12,442 bases of DNA. Source: an uncultured Parabacteroides sp. GTDB taxonomy: Bacteria; Bacteroidota; Bacteroidia; Bacteroidales; Tannerellaceae. The stretch spans positions 1 to 12,442 of the forward strand of contig UQLN01000086.1 of assembly GCA_900541965.1 (NCBI GenBank), read 5' to 3'. Made by a program: the position numbers and the translations under genes. A model generated the notes under the pieces. The model was not told the DNA's origin and did not search any database. It saw only the letters and a program-made list of their open reading frames with translations. Shown here piece after piece: positions 1 to 6,672 of this stretch (positions are counted from its first letter, which is position 1; every line of letters begins with the position of its first letter).

Positions 1-508
1 CAGGGTTAATCAGTTCTGTTTGGTTGGCAATGCAGTAAAGGCGGACAAATAAGCCTTTTTGCAGTTCCAGCAATGCGGTAGTAGTTGCATTATCCGTAGT
101 TGGTGTAATGTTAAGGTCTTTAGCCCCTGCCGGGAGTGACGAGCCATCCTGCCGATAGGCGAACCGTTCGCGGAAAGTATAGGCATCACCTTCTGCTTTC
201 GCTCCAAATACGTATACATCGAGCGTGGCGATTTCGTTCTCTGCTTCGGTGGCAATGGGAACATCTGCTTTAGTTGTAGCTTGAATCTCCGCCTTGGTAG
301 CTTTCACTGTGAGTTTGTTCTTAAAGGAAAGTAATACCTCCCGTCTGTTTGCATTGTCCGTTCCATCTGTAGGTGTGCGGTCTGCTTTATCTGCTTCCGT
401 CGTACAGGAAGTAAACAGTACAGCGGCAAACAGATATACGCTTGTTGCGAGTATCTGTGCCGGTCTGATAGAGAGAGATAGACCTTGTAGTTTTGTTTTC
501 ATATCCAT
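1..508 (-). CDS. Fimbrillin-like lipoprotein, N-terminal part (3' end beyond window)
   Basis: The minus frame is open from an ATG at 508 to the left edge, giving about 169 codons with no stop. The protein begins MDMKTKLQGL and has a hydrophobic stretch ending LFTSC (Cys35), a plausible lipobox, so it is likely a lipid-anchored cell-surface protein. Residues around 85-98 read ENEIATLDVYVF, the first core beta-strand pattern typical of FimA/Mfa-type fimbrillins of Bacteroidales. Family members are exported as lipoproteins and polymerise into fimbriae after N-terminal processing. A second in-frame ATG at 502 (MKTK) is an alternative start. The coding strand reads out of an invertible-looking segment 63 bp upstream, which suggests phase-variable expression. 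Whether it is a stalk, anchor or tip subunit cannot be told from this fragment. I am confident that the gene and lipoprotein signal are real and fairly confident of the family. Confidence 0.75.
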   Translation of the reverse strand, partial: MDMKTKLQGLSLSIRPAQILATSVYLFAAVLFTSCTTEADKADRTPTDGTDNANRREVLLSFKNKLTVKATKAEIQATTKADVPIATEAENEIATLDVYVFGAKAEGDAYTFRERFAYRQDGSSLPAGAKDLNITPTTDNATTTALLELQKGLFVRLYCIANQTELINP

Positions 509-570
509 ATAAATTAATTGTTTGTGCTTGTTAAATATTTAATCCAGTGTTCCATAAAGAATGCCGATAT

Positions 571-595
571 AAGTTCGTCGAAGACTACGTTAAAA
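571..595 (+). repeat. Left 25-bp inverted repeat arm
   Basis: This arm begins AAGTTCGTCGAAGACTACGT and ends TAAAA. It is the exact reverse complement of 745-769, and identity stops at both ends (T570 against C770, A596 against G744). It lies 62 bp upstream of the fimbrillin start codon and would be the left recombination site. Confidence 0.95.
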
Positions 596-655
596 ATTAG
601 AATATCTTAATAATTTTCATGCCGTGAAAGTTGTTGAGATTCATATATCCTCATG

Positions 656-693
656 TTTTTAAGGGTTTTCTTATAAAGAATAAGCCTTAAAAA
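656..693. repeat. Hairpin at the centre of the invertible segment
   Basis: TTTTTAAGG (656-664) pairs with CCTTAAAAA (685-693). Inside it, CTTAT (670-674) pairs with ATAAG (680-684), leaving a five-base bulge on the left and a five-base loop. The structure is centred within about five bases of the midpoint of the invertible segment. No T-run follows the stem in either direction beyond the arm itself, so it is not a classic terminator. It may attenuate transcription or bind an accessory protein. Confidence 0.5.
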
Positions 694-731
694 TCAAACT
701 GTTACTGCATTAATATGTAGTAAGATCTTTA

Positions 732-739
732 TATATTTG
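732..739 (+). promoter_or_regulatory. -7 box TATATTTG inside the invertible segment, pointing away from fimbrillin
   Basis: The box matches TAnnTTTG at all fixed positions. The expected -33 region (about 705-711, ACTGCAT) has only weak similarity to TTTG/TTGC, so the promoter rests mainly on the -7 box and its position next to the repeat arm. In the orientation shown it would transcribe towards 770-912 and the 3' end of the efflux gene in antisense. Confidence 0.55.
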
Positions 740-744
740 TCAAG

Positions 745-769
745 TTTTAACGTAGTCTTCGACGAACTT
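745..769 (-). repeat. Right 25-bp inverted repeat arm
   Basis: This arm begins TTTTAACGTAGTCTTCGACG and ends AACTT, the exact reverse complement of 571-595. The start point predicted from the -7 box at 732-739 falls at the inner edge of this arm, a placement expected if the promoter is carried on the invertible DNA while the arm forms part of the leader. Confidence 0.95.
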
Positions 770-850
770 CACATACTTTTTTTCAGCTTATTCATAAGAA
801 AAGACATAGAAAGACCGTAGTCCGGTTACTTCCGCATTACTCTATTGCAA

Positions 851-878
851 TTAGAAAAACTGGAATATATACCCAGTT
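851..878 (-). terminator. Candidate terminator after the efflux operon
   Basis: Reading leftward past the efflux gene stop at 913, AACTGG (878-873) and CCAGTT (863-858) form a 6-bp stem with a 9-base loop, and the stem runs into TTTTT then CTAA. The stem is short and AT-rich for a factor-independent terminator, so this is only a candidate. Confidence 0.4.
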
Positions 879-879
879 A

Positions 880-907
880 ACTGTCAACTGTCACTTGTCA
901 ACTGTCA
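880..907. repeat. Heptanucleotide tandem repeat, four units
   Basis: The units are ACTGTCA (880-886), ACTGTCA (887-893), CTTGTCA (894-900) and ACTGTCA (901-907). The third differs at two positions. The run lies five bases beyond the stop codon of the efflux gene (913-915), between it and the candidate terminator hairpin. No function is known to me. Confidence 0.85.
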
Positions 908-912
908 CCTGT

Positions 913-2517
913 TTACACCATATCTTCCCCGGTCCTTACAATAGCGACCTTCAATGTTTTATGGAACGGGATAAACCGGGATATGACAGCCATGACGATG
1001 GCGAACAGTAAGGTGTATCCGAGTAAAGTTTTTAAGCCTAACAGCAGGCCTTGTGTTTGTAGGGTATTGTAGAGGGTATTGGTTGCTAATTGTGCGGCCT
1101 CTTCCATAGGATGTCCTTGTGCCAGGGCATTATTTAGAGCTTGGTCATATTGGCCGGCGGCAATCGGATTGTCCATCCGCATGTTTTCTGAAAGGACAGA
1201 CATGGATTGCAGTTGCAAACGGTAAATCATGTTGTTGAAGAAAGAAGTGGCAAGTGCCGGTGCCATTACCGATCGGAAAGTAATCAGAAAGAACGCATTA
1301 TAAATCATTAACTTCGGGTTGAGGTCTTCTACCACATACACACCGAAAGCAATAAACAGGATTAACATACCCATTCCACGAAAGAACATCGGTAAGTAGA
1401 GCATTTCGTATGTACCATCCGGACGAATGCCGAAATAGAGGATAGCCAAATAGACGACAAAACACGACATACCGCCTGCTATCAGTATCCTGAAACGCCA
1501 TCGTTGCCATTTAAACCACCAGTAGCAGATAAATGCACCGCACGCAAATCCCGGGAGCATCCAGAGATATAGAGAGTTGGCATGTACACTGTCTATCCGG
1601 AGCACAGAATTGAGATAGCTGGTAAGCAACGAACTGGAAGAGGATAGCACCATTGTGATAATCATAAACAGATAGCCTATCAGTGCTTTGCTGCTGTTCA
1701 GAATCGAAAGGCGGATAAAAGGCGTTTTCCTTGCCTGTTGACGGTGTATGAAAAGCCAGAGCAACAGCGGGGCGATAAATGTATAAGCCAATATCTTTCC
1801 CGAAGAAAACCAATCGAGCATTTTTCCATAAGTCGCTACATAAATAATCATCAGCATGGCGGATGCTCCCAGCAGCATGCTTTTCCAGTCTATTTCCCGG
1901 AAAGGAAAGTGGATGGGACGGCGGGCATAACGGAAAAACAACAGAACAAAAAGAATAGCAACCAACAACAAAATCATCACGAAGTAATACATGTATTGCC
2001 ATTGGTAGGAGTAAGCAAGCTGGGCTGTCAATGCCATGGATATTTGTCCTCCGGAAAATACTATCGGGTAGAAGTAGGCGTAGAATTCGCTACGGACATT
2101 CTTCGGACTGAAAAACGGTTTGGTCATATTGATAAACTCCAGCATTACAAAGGCTTTCAGTATTCCGATAAAGAAACTGCATGTAATTACGATTTCCATT
2201 TGTGTCGTATTGGCACAAACAACGCTCAATATTGCCTGTAGCAATAAATCGATCAGCAATACCGTTTTTGTGGTAATGACCGGGCGAAGTAAAGGAATAA
2301 TAGGGTAGGCTATCGCCATGCCTGCCGAGGTTGCATAATAAGCCATCCGGATATCTTCGCTCATGACCCCCAATGTGCCCGACACCTCGATAATGTCGCC
2401 TGTATAGGCTCCGTTGACCAATGTCATGGGCAGAACGATAATAAAAGCGGTGATAAGTCCTAACCATCGTGGCACCCAGGGGCGAATCGGAACGTTTAAT
2501 GCTTGCAGGCGGCTCAT
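913..2517 (-). CDS. MFS drug efflux transporter, DHA2/EmrB-like inner-membrane subunit
   Basis: This 534-residue, strongly hydrophobic protein begins MSRLQALNVP with a short cytoplasmic leader before the first membrane segment at about 17-36. Repeated hydrophobic stretches through the length fit the 14-helix DHA2 family. Residues near 235-240 read DWFSS, a common loop pattern in EmrB-like proteins. A polar stretch at about 431-500 precedes the last helix, also as in EmrB. Its role would be proton-driven export of toxic hydrophobic compounds across the inner membrane, handing the substrate to the adaptor encoded just upstream (11-bp gap). It is the last gene of the marR-tolC-emrA-emrB-type operon. 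The length is normal and the frame intact. The substrate cannot be told from sequence. Confidence 0.88.
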   Translation of the reverse strand: MSRLQALNVPIRPWVPRWLGLITAFIIVLPMTLVNGAYTGDIIEVSGTLGVMSEDIRMAYYATSAGMAIAYPIIPLLRPVITTKTVLLIDLLLQAILSVVCANTTQMEIVITCSFFIGILKAFVMLEFINMTKPFFSPKNVRSEFYAYFYPIVFSGGQISMALTAQLAYSYQWQYMYYFVMILLLVAILFVLLFFRYARRPIHFPFREIDWKSMLLGASAMLMIIYVATYGKMLDWFSSGKILAYTFIAPLLLWLFIHRQQARKTPFIRLSILNSSKALIGYLFMIITMVLSSSSSLLTSYLNSVLRIDSVHANSLYLWMLPGFACGAFICYWWFKWQRWRFRILIAGGMSCFVVYLAILYFGIRPDGTYEMLYLPMFFRGMGMLILFIAFGVYVVEDLNPKLMIYNAFFLITFRSVMAPALATSFFNNMIYRLQLQSMSVLSENMRMDNPIAAGQYDQALNNALAQGHPMEEAAQLATNTLYNTLQTQGLLLGLKTLLGYTLLFAIVMAVISRFIPFHKTLKVAIVRTGEDMV

Positions 2518-2528
2518 ACTATAGTTTG

Positions 2529-3605
2529 TTAGTGGCTGAGTAGAGCTTCCGTTTCCACCATCATTCCGGCGCGGAGCAGTTGCATGTCTTCGGGGGAAAC
2601 ATCTTCCAGGTCGATGCGGACAGGAATACGTTGCTGTACTTTTACGAAATTACCCGCAGAGTTGTCTGTCGGAACCAATGCATATTTAGAACCGGTGGCT
2701 TCGGATATGGCGGTTACAACCCCGTGGAATGTCCTTTGTTTGAGTGCATCTACCTTAATCAGCACTTTTTGCCCGATAAATATGTTGGCAATTTGCGTTT
2801 CCTTATAATTGGCGGTAATCCATTTGTCCTGTCCACGTACCAGATAAGTGAGGGTTTGCCCGGCTTGTACCAGTTGTCCTTTTTCAAGAGTACGCCTCCC
2901 CATGTAACCGTCGTAGGGGGCCGTAACGACGGCATAGCTGAGATTCAGCTTTGCCATTTCCAGTTCGGCTTCTTTACGGAGGATGGCGGCATCGGCACTT
3001 CCTGTCTTTTTGGTCGTTTCCGTATATTGCGATTGCGCCGCCTGCTTCTGATGGAGCAGGGCATCGTAGCGTGCCTGCATCGCTTCGTAATCGGCTTTTG
3101 CCTGTTCGTACTGCTGGCGGGAAACGGATTCTTCTTTCAGCAGGTTGGCATAGCGGAGGTAGTCTTGTTCGAGATGCCATAGGCGGGCTTTGGTTTCGGC
3201 GATATTTGCTTCCTGTACCGAAACATTCACTTCGGAGGTATGAATCCCGGAGCCCAAGGCATCGCGGGCGGCACGTGCATCCATCAGAGCCGCTTCGGCA
3301 TCCTTCAACTTGATGCGGTATTCGCGGTCGTCGAGGATAAGAAGCGTATCTCCCGCTTTTACAAACTGGTGTTCGGTGAAACGGACATCATTGATATACC
3401 CCGGCACACGGATGTTGACCGGAATGATATATTGGTCTACCACAGCGTCGTTCGTGATTTCGTAGTTGGCGTATTTCCAGAAGTAATTGATTGTCCAGGA
3501 AATTCCTCCCAACGCGAGGAGGATACAGACCGTATTGAGGGTGATATTCCTGATTTTTAACCGAATCAGTTGCCTTCTTCTTTTATGGTGGTTGGATGTA
3601 TTCAT
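2529..3605 (-). CDS. HlyD/EmrA-family periplasmic adaptor of the efflux pump
   Basis: The protein has 358 residues. It has a basic N-terminus (HHKRRR) and one membrane anchor at about 21-43. A biotinyl-lipoyl-like half follows at about 60-95 (VPGYINDVRF, VKAGDTLLILDD), then a long alpha-helical hairpin at about 97-220. The second lipoyl half is at about 222-258 (VTAPYDGYMG, EKGQLVQAGQ) and a beta-barrel comes after it. The C-terminal stretch 313-331, TDNSAGNFVKVQQRIPVRI, closely follows the EmrA pattern in which an asparagine-glycine-rich turn precedes VKVxQRxPVRI. The adaptor bridges the MFS pump in the inner membrane and the outer-membrane channel. It lies 12 bp after the channel gene and 11 bp before the MFS gene, consistent with one transcript. 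The start fits the positively charged leader before the anchor. Confidence 0.92.
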   Translation of the reverse strand: MNTSNHHKRRRQLIRLKIRNITLNTVCILLALGGISWTINYFWKYANYEITNDAVVDQYIIPVNIRVPGYINDVRFTEHQFVKAGDTLLILDDREYRIKLKDAEAALMDARAARDALGSGIHTSEVNVSVQEANIAETKARLWHLEQDYLRYANLLKEESVSRQQYEQAKADYEAMQARYDALLHQKQAAQSQYTETTKKTGSADAAILRKEAELEMAKLNLSYAVVTAPYDGYMGRRTLEKGQLVQAGQTLTYLVRGQDKWITANYKETQIANIFIGQKVLIKVDALKQRTFHGVVTAISEATGSKYALVPTDNSAGNFVKVQQRIPVRIDLEDVSPEDMQLLRAGMMVETEALLSH

Positions 3606-3617
3606 CTTTTTATGGGT

Positions 3618-4931
3618 TTATAGATTACCACATGCGTGCATAAGTTGATAGTAAGTATAAACAGCTTCACTTTGTGCTGTAGTGAGTTGCAGTTCGGCTT
3701 CGAGCCTTACGCTGCTGGCGTCCAGCAGGTCGGTAAGGATAGAGAGCTGGTTGAGATAACGGTTGTTCACGATCCGGTAGTTTTCTTCCGCCTGTCTGAC
3801 CGATAGTTGCAAGGCCTTTATCCGGTCGATAGCTTCCTTGTGGCGGATATAGGCGCTGCGTACCTGGATACGGATTTCCTGCATCAACTGTTCTTCCGCA
3901 TTGTGCCGGAGGTCGACGTATTGTTTTGCTTCGTGCATTTTATGTTTATTCCGGTAGAGGGAAGAGAGATTGTAGGAGAGACTGAGGGCTATATTCCAGT
4001 TATTGGCGAACACATCCTCCATGGTCGTGCTGAGCGGGCGCGATAATGTATTGCCGGCCCGTACGGAAAGCGAGGGCAGGTAATCAGCTTGGGTGAGCCG
4101 TATATCGTTTTCGGCAAGACGTGTATTGTAACGGGCGATTTGCAGTCCCGGAAAGTTGGTATAAGCCTGTTGTATGTAAGCTTCGCAATTGTCGAGTGAG
4201 GGTTGTACGGATAATAAGGATGTATCCGGCAACAGGAGCAATGTTTCATCCAGTCCGAGCAGGATATCGAGTTGTTGGGAGACGATGGTGATATTGTCTT
4301 TCGCTTCACGGAGAGCCAGTTCGTCATTCGTCAGTTGCAGTTCGCTGCGTATTTCGTCGTTGCGCGTTACGATGCCTTCTTTCCATAAGCGGCGAATGTC
4401 GTCCAACCTGCGCTCTGATTCTTCGATGTTACGTGCAAATACTTCTGTCTCCTTATATAAAGAGAAAAGATCCGTGTATTGACGGAGAAGCGAAAGCTTT
4501 ATATCTGCCTGGTCGCTTGCCGTATTGAGTGACGCTACCTGCTTCTTTAAGGTGGCACGCCGGATGGAGTTGCGTATTCTGCCGCCCTGGTAAAGTGGTT
4601 GTGTTACCTCTACATTATAGTTATGCGACCAGTCCGGCATGTCGGGATGTGTGGGGTTGGTAAGTCCCTGTTTGAAGATGGTAGGTTGGCCGATATAACC
4701 TGCCGTGGCTCCGATATTGATATCCGGTAGCCGGGATGCCTGTGCTGCCTTTTCTTCTTCGCCGGCAATAATTTCCTGTATCCGGCTGGCTTTAAGATGC
4801 AGATTGTTTGCCGTCCCCAGTTTGAAAAGGTCATCGACAGAAAGAGGATAAGCCTGTTGCTGCATTTGCGCAGCAGCAGGCTTCGTGAATATCAATAACA
4901 ATAATAAACTATATTTTATCCAATATGTCAT
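3618..4931 (-). CDS. TolC-family outer-membrane efflux channel
   Basis: This 437-residue protein has a signal peptide (MTYWIKYSLLLLLIFTKPAAAQ, cleavage likely after Ala21) and no lipobox cysteine. Residues 108-117 contain VEVTQPLYQGG, the conserved OEP-family turn, followed by basic RIRNSIRR. Long charged helical stretches at about 120-215 and 340-420 give the expected internal duplication of TolC-like proteins. It would form the trimeric outer-membrane exit duct of the tripartite pump. Its start codon lies inside the 3' end of the marR gene: the two overlap by 23 nt (4909-4931) in different frames, suggesting translational coupling. The length is typical for the family and the frame is intact. 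Confidence 0.9.
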   Translation of the reverse strand: MTYWIKYSLLLLLIFTKPAAAQMQQQAYPLSVDDLFKLGTANNLHLKASRIQEIIAGEEEKAAQASRLPDINIGATAGYIGQPTIFKQGLTNPTHPDMPDWSHNYNVEVTQPLYQGGRIRNSIRRATLKKQVASLNTASDQADIKLSLLRQYTDLFSLYKETEVFARNIEESERRLDDIRRLWKEGIVTRNDEIRSELQLTNDELALREAKDNITIVSQQLDILLGLDETLLLLPDTSLLSVQPSLDNCEAYIQQAYTNFPGLQIARYNTRLAENDIRLTQADYLPSLSVRAGNTLSRPLSTTMEDVFANNWNIALSLSYNLSSLYRNKHKMHEAKQYVDLRHNAEEQLMQEIRIQVRSAYIRHKEAIDRIKALQLSVRQAEENYRIVNNRYLNQLSILTDLLDASSVRLEAELQLTTAQSEAVYTYYQLMHACGNL

Positions 4932-5349
4932 CCAGTTTGTTTAAAAGTTTCATGAACGATTCGATTTGTTTGGGAGTCATCCCGATGCCTACCTGATGAT
5001 AGATTTCGTTGAGGAGAGGTCTGACACGGAGGGAGAGTGCTTCTCCTTCAGGGGTGAGGTGGATAAGTTTGTTGCGTCGGTCCGACGGGTCTTCCCGGCG
5101 TTCCACCCAACCTTTTTTCTCGAGATTGTTGATCAGGTAAGTCAGGCAGGATTTGTCTTTGGCTGTCTGTAGTGCCAGATATTGTTGGCTTACTCCGGGT
5201 TCTTTCCATAAACGGTGCATTACCTGGAGCATTTCGAATGTCATGTCTATGTTGTTTGATTTTAATACCCGTTGGATCGTTTGGCGAAAGTTCATCCGCG
5301 TTTTTAGAATCTGGAGCATTAATTCGTGTGCCGCTTCGTTGTTGGTCAT
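4909..5349 (-). CDS. MarR-family repressor of the efflux operon
   Basis: This 146-residue protein has the usual MarR length. Helices at both ends (about 5-32 and 105-145) would form the dimer interface. The winged helix-turn-helix covers about 35-100: QQYLALQTAKDKSCLTYLINNLEKKGWV gives the recognition helix region, and EDPSDRRNKLIHLTPEG (86-102) is the wing with the conserved D-x-R-R residues. Family members bind palindromic operators as dimers and let go when they bind small aromatic or lipophilic ligands. It is the first gene of the efflux operon, and a 33-bp palindrome (5392-5424) overlaps its promoter, so autoregulation of the whole operon is the simple reading. The inducing ligand is unknown. 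Confidence 0.92.
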   Translation of the reverse strand: MTNNEAAHELMLQILKTRMNFRQTIQRVLKSNNIDMTFEMLQVMHRLWKEPGVSQQYLALQTAKDKSCLTYLINNLEKKGWVERREDPSDRRNKLIHLTPEGEALSLRVRPLLNEIYHQVGIGMTPKQIESFMKLLNKLDDILDKI

Positions 5350-5371
5350 TGTTATTTGCTGTTTTTCGGCA

Positions 5372-5406
5372 CAAAGGTAGAAAATATCCCTGGAATATTA
5401 GTCAAA
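5372..5406 (-). promoter_or_regulatory. Promoter of the marR efflux operon
   Basis: On the minus strand a -7 box TACCTTTG (plus-strand 5372-5379) matches TAnnTTTG. A TTTG (5403-5406) lies 23 bases upstream, a little longer than the usual 19-21. The -33 element lies inside the palindromic operator, so repressor binding would block it directly. The predicted leader is about 20 nt. Confidence 0.65.
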
Positions 5407-5424
5407 TGTTTGACTAATTATTCC
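5392..5424. promoter_or_regulatory. Palindromic operator, probable MarR binding site
   Basis: The core has perfect 10-base arms, ATTAGTCAAA (5397-5406) and TTTGACTAAT (5409-5418), around a TG centre. Outside these, GGAATA (5392-5397) and TATTCC (5419-5424) extend the dyad with one unpaired T. The size and symmetry fit a MarR dimer, and the site covers the -33 region of the marR promoter. It also contains the last two codons and the TAG stop (5414-5416) of the upstream gene. Binding is inferred, not shown. Confidence 0.75.
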
Positions 5425-5809
5425 GGAGTCTTTCTTCCACGTCGCCCAGAATGGTAACCCGTTCGAGCGAGAAGGTATGGTCGTGTGTCTGGATATATTC
5501 CAGTAAGGTCTTGGCTTGCCGGAGCATTTCTTTTTCTTTATCCGGGTAGAGGTAACTTTCCTCGATAAGGGTCTTGATTGCTATTTCCAGGCGGAGGATA
5601 CCCCCTTCATCGTCCTGGTTCAGACGGTCGATAAGGGCTTCGGGAGATGTTGCCATCAAGGTTTCCCTGTCCAGTTTCAGGGAACTGTATACCGTTTGTA
5701 TCATCTCCGGTATTTTGCGGGTTGCCCCATTGTTGCGGTTCGTAATGATTTGGAGCACCACCTTGGCGAGCTCCTGTATCTGAACCATGATAAAGTCTCT
5801 TTTTAGCAT
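5414..5809 (-). CDS. Conserved-looking cytoplasmic protein of unknown function, 131 aa
   Basis: I do not recognise a function. The protein begins MLKRDFIMVQIQELAKVVLQ, has no signal peptide or membrane segment, and is predicted mostly helical and charged. The opening pattern (RDFIMxQIQELA) resembles small uncharacterised DUF6483-type proteins, but this is from memory and weak. A methionine at residue 8 is an alternative start. The first ATG is preferred because it lies one base after the stop codon of the isomerase gene, a spacing expected for translational coupling. The last codons and stop overlap the palindromic operator of the next operon. The gene is probably real given this tight coupling and coherent amphipathic sequence. 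Confidence 0.75.
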   Translation of the reverse strand: MLKRDFIMVQIQELAKVVLQIITNRNNGATRKIPEMIQTVYSSLKLDRETLMATSPEALIDRLNQDDEGGILRLEIAIKTLIEESYLYPDKEKEMLRQAKTLLEYIQTHDHTFSLERVTILGDVEERLRNN

Positions 5810-5810
5810 A

Positions 5811-6620
5811 TTATTCTACGGTTACACTGATTATACGTATATCTTTTTTGGGGCGGTCGTAAGCATCTTTAGGTTGATTGGCAATCTGGTCGAGGATATC
5901 GAAGCCTTCGGTCAGTTCCCCGAAGATGGTATAATGACCGTCTAAATGGTGGCAACCGCCAACAGTAGTATAGGCTTTGCGCTGTTCGTCGGTAAAGACC
6001 AGGTGTCCGGGTGTCGCCAGGATTATAGAGTCGACTTCCGCGCTGATTTTACGCATGCGTTTGGTATACTCGCGTTTGTTTGTCTGTTTCAACATCTGCA
6101 TGTCCATATAAACAGGTTTGTATATTTTATCGATCGCTTTCTGGCGGATGTCTTTGTTGGCAATCAGTTCCAGCGTATCCAGTTCGCCGCTTCTGTACAC
6201 TTTGCCTTGTACGATAAAGAACTGGGACATATCCGATTTTTTTTGTGGGTTTACGTCGTCGTTTTGGCGGGGAGCGGCAAATGCACCGCGTTTATGGAAA
6301 TATTGCGGTTTCATCTCCGGCAGGATTTCCGCATTGCGGTCTCCGAAACCACACTGGGCTCCGGCAGGTGCATTCCGTGAGTCTGGTGCTCCGCCCTGTA
6401 TCATGAATTCTTTGATTACGCGGGTGAAAAGCGTACCGTTGTATTCTCCTTTATTGGCACGGTCGATAAAGGTACGGACATGGTTGGGCACATCGTTGTA
6501 TAAGCGTACCTTCATTGTGCCTACATTTGTCTTTATAGTGACTGTTTTTTCGGAATCCTGTGCCCAGAGAGAAGCTACACAGGCTGATAAGCATAGTAAA
6601 ATGTAGTAAATCTTCTTCAT
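5811..6620 (-). CDS. Exported cyclophilin-type peptidylprolyl isomerase
   Basis: The protein has 269 residues. The N-terminus is a signal peptide with likely cleavage after WA (Ala20) before QDSE. LSAC at 11-14 also resembles a lipobox, so lipid anchoring is possible but the hydrophobic core before it is short. Cyclophilin motifs are clear: FTRVIKEFMIQGGAP (65-79, with catalytic Arg67 and the FMxQ set), MSQFFIV (131-137) and LDGHYTIFGELTEGFDILDQI (226-246). The residue matching the human cyclosporin-contact Trp121 appears to be Leu226, as in many bacterial enzymes. Between the second and third motifs lies an insertion of about 80 residues (141-222), highly charged and helical, absent from minimal cyclophilins. 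The role is to speed proline isomerisation during folding in the periplasm. Its own promoter lies at 6642-6672. Confidence 0.93.
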   Translation of the reverse strand: MKKIYYILLCLSACVASLWAQDSEKTVTIKTNVGTMKVRLYNDVPNHVRTFIDRANKGEYNGTLFTRVIKEFMIQGGAPDSRNAPAGAQCGFGDRNAEILPEMKPQYFHKRGAFAAPRQNDDVNPQKKSDMSQFFIVQGKVYRSGELDTLELIANKDIRQKAIDKIYKPVYMDMQMLKQTNKREYTKRMRKISAEVDSIILATPGHLVFTDEQRKAYTTVGGCHHLDGHYTIFGELTEGFDILDQIANQPKDAYDRPKKDIRIISVTVE

Positions 6621-6641
6621 CTTTTTTATTCATTTGGTGGG

Positions 6642-6672
6642 TAAAGATACAGTTTATGTTGTTAAACACAAA
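6642..6672 (-). promoter_or_regulatory. Promoter of the isomerase gene
   Basis: On the minus strand, TTTG (plus-strand 6669-6672) and TATCTTTA (6642-6649, one mismatch to TAnnTTTG) are separated by exactly 19 bases. The start codon follows about 21 bp downstream. Its -33 element lies between the two elements of the opposite-facing exchanger promoter. Confidence 0.65.

Larger units (their letters stand above)
571..769. promoter_or_regulatory. Candidate invertible promoter segment (phase-variation switch)
   Basis: A perfect 25-bp inverted repeat (571-595 and 745-769) encloses 149 bp of AT-rich, non-coding DNA lying upstream of the fimbrillin gene. A Bacteroidetes -7 box TATATTTG (732-739) sits five bases inside the right arm and reads rightward, away from the gene. 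I see no TAnnTTTG box reading leftward from the segment. Inversion would put this box beside the left arm, reading into the fimbrillin gene with a leader of roughly 70-80 nt. Established knowledge: Bacteroides switch capsule and surface-protein genes with such inverted-repeat-bounded promoters, flipped by site-specific recombinases. That this segment actually flips is inference. No recombinase gene is visible in the window. Confidence 0.8.

Noticed and set aside
294..512. A 72-residue plus-strand gene
   Set aside because: It lies opposite the fimbrillin frame, which has a clear lipoprotein signal and fimbrillin strand; the plus frame has no recognisable content.
6579..6590. A lipobox (LSAC) making the isomerase a lipoprotein
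   Set aside because: The hydrophobic core before Cys14 is short and the WA-QD site six residues on is a good signal peptidase I site; kept only as an alternative.
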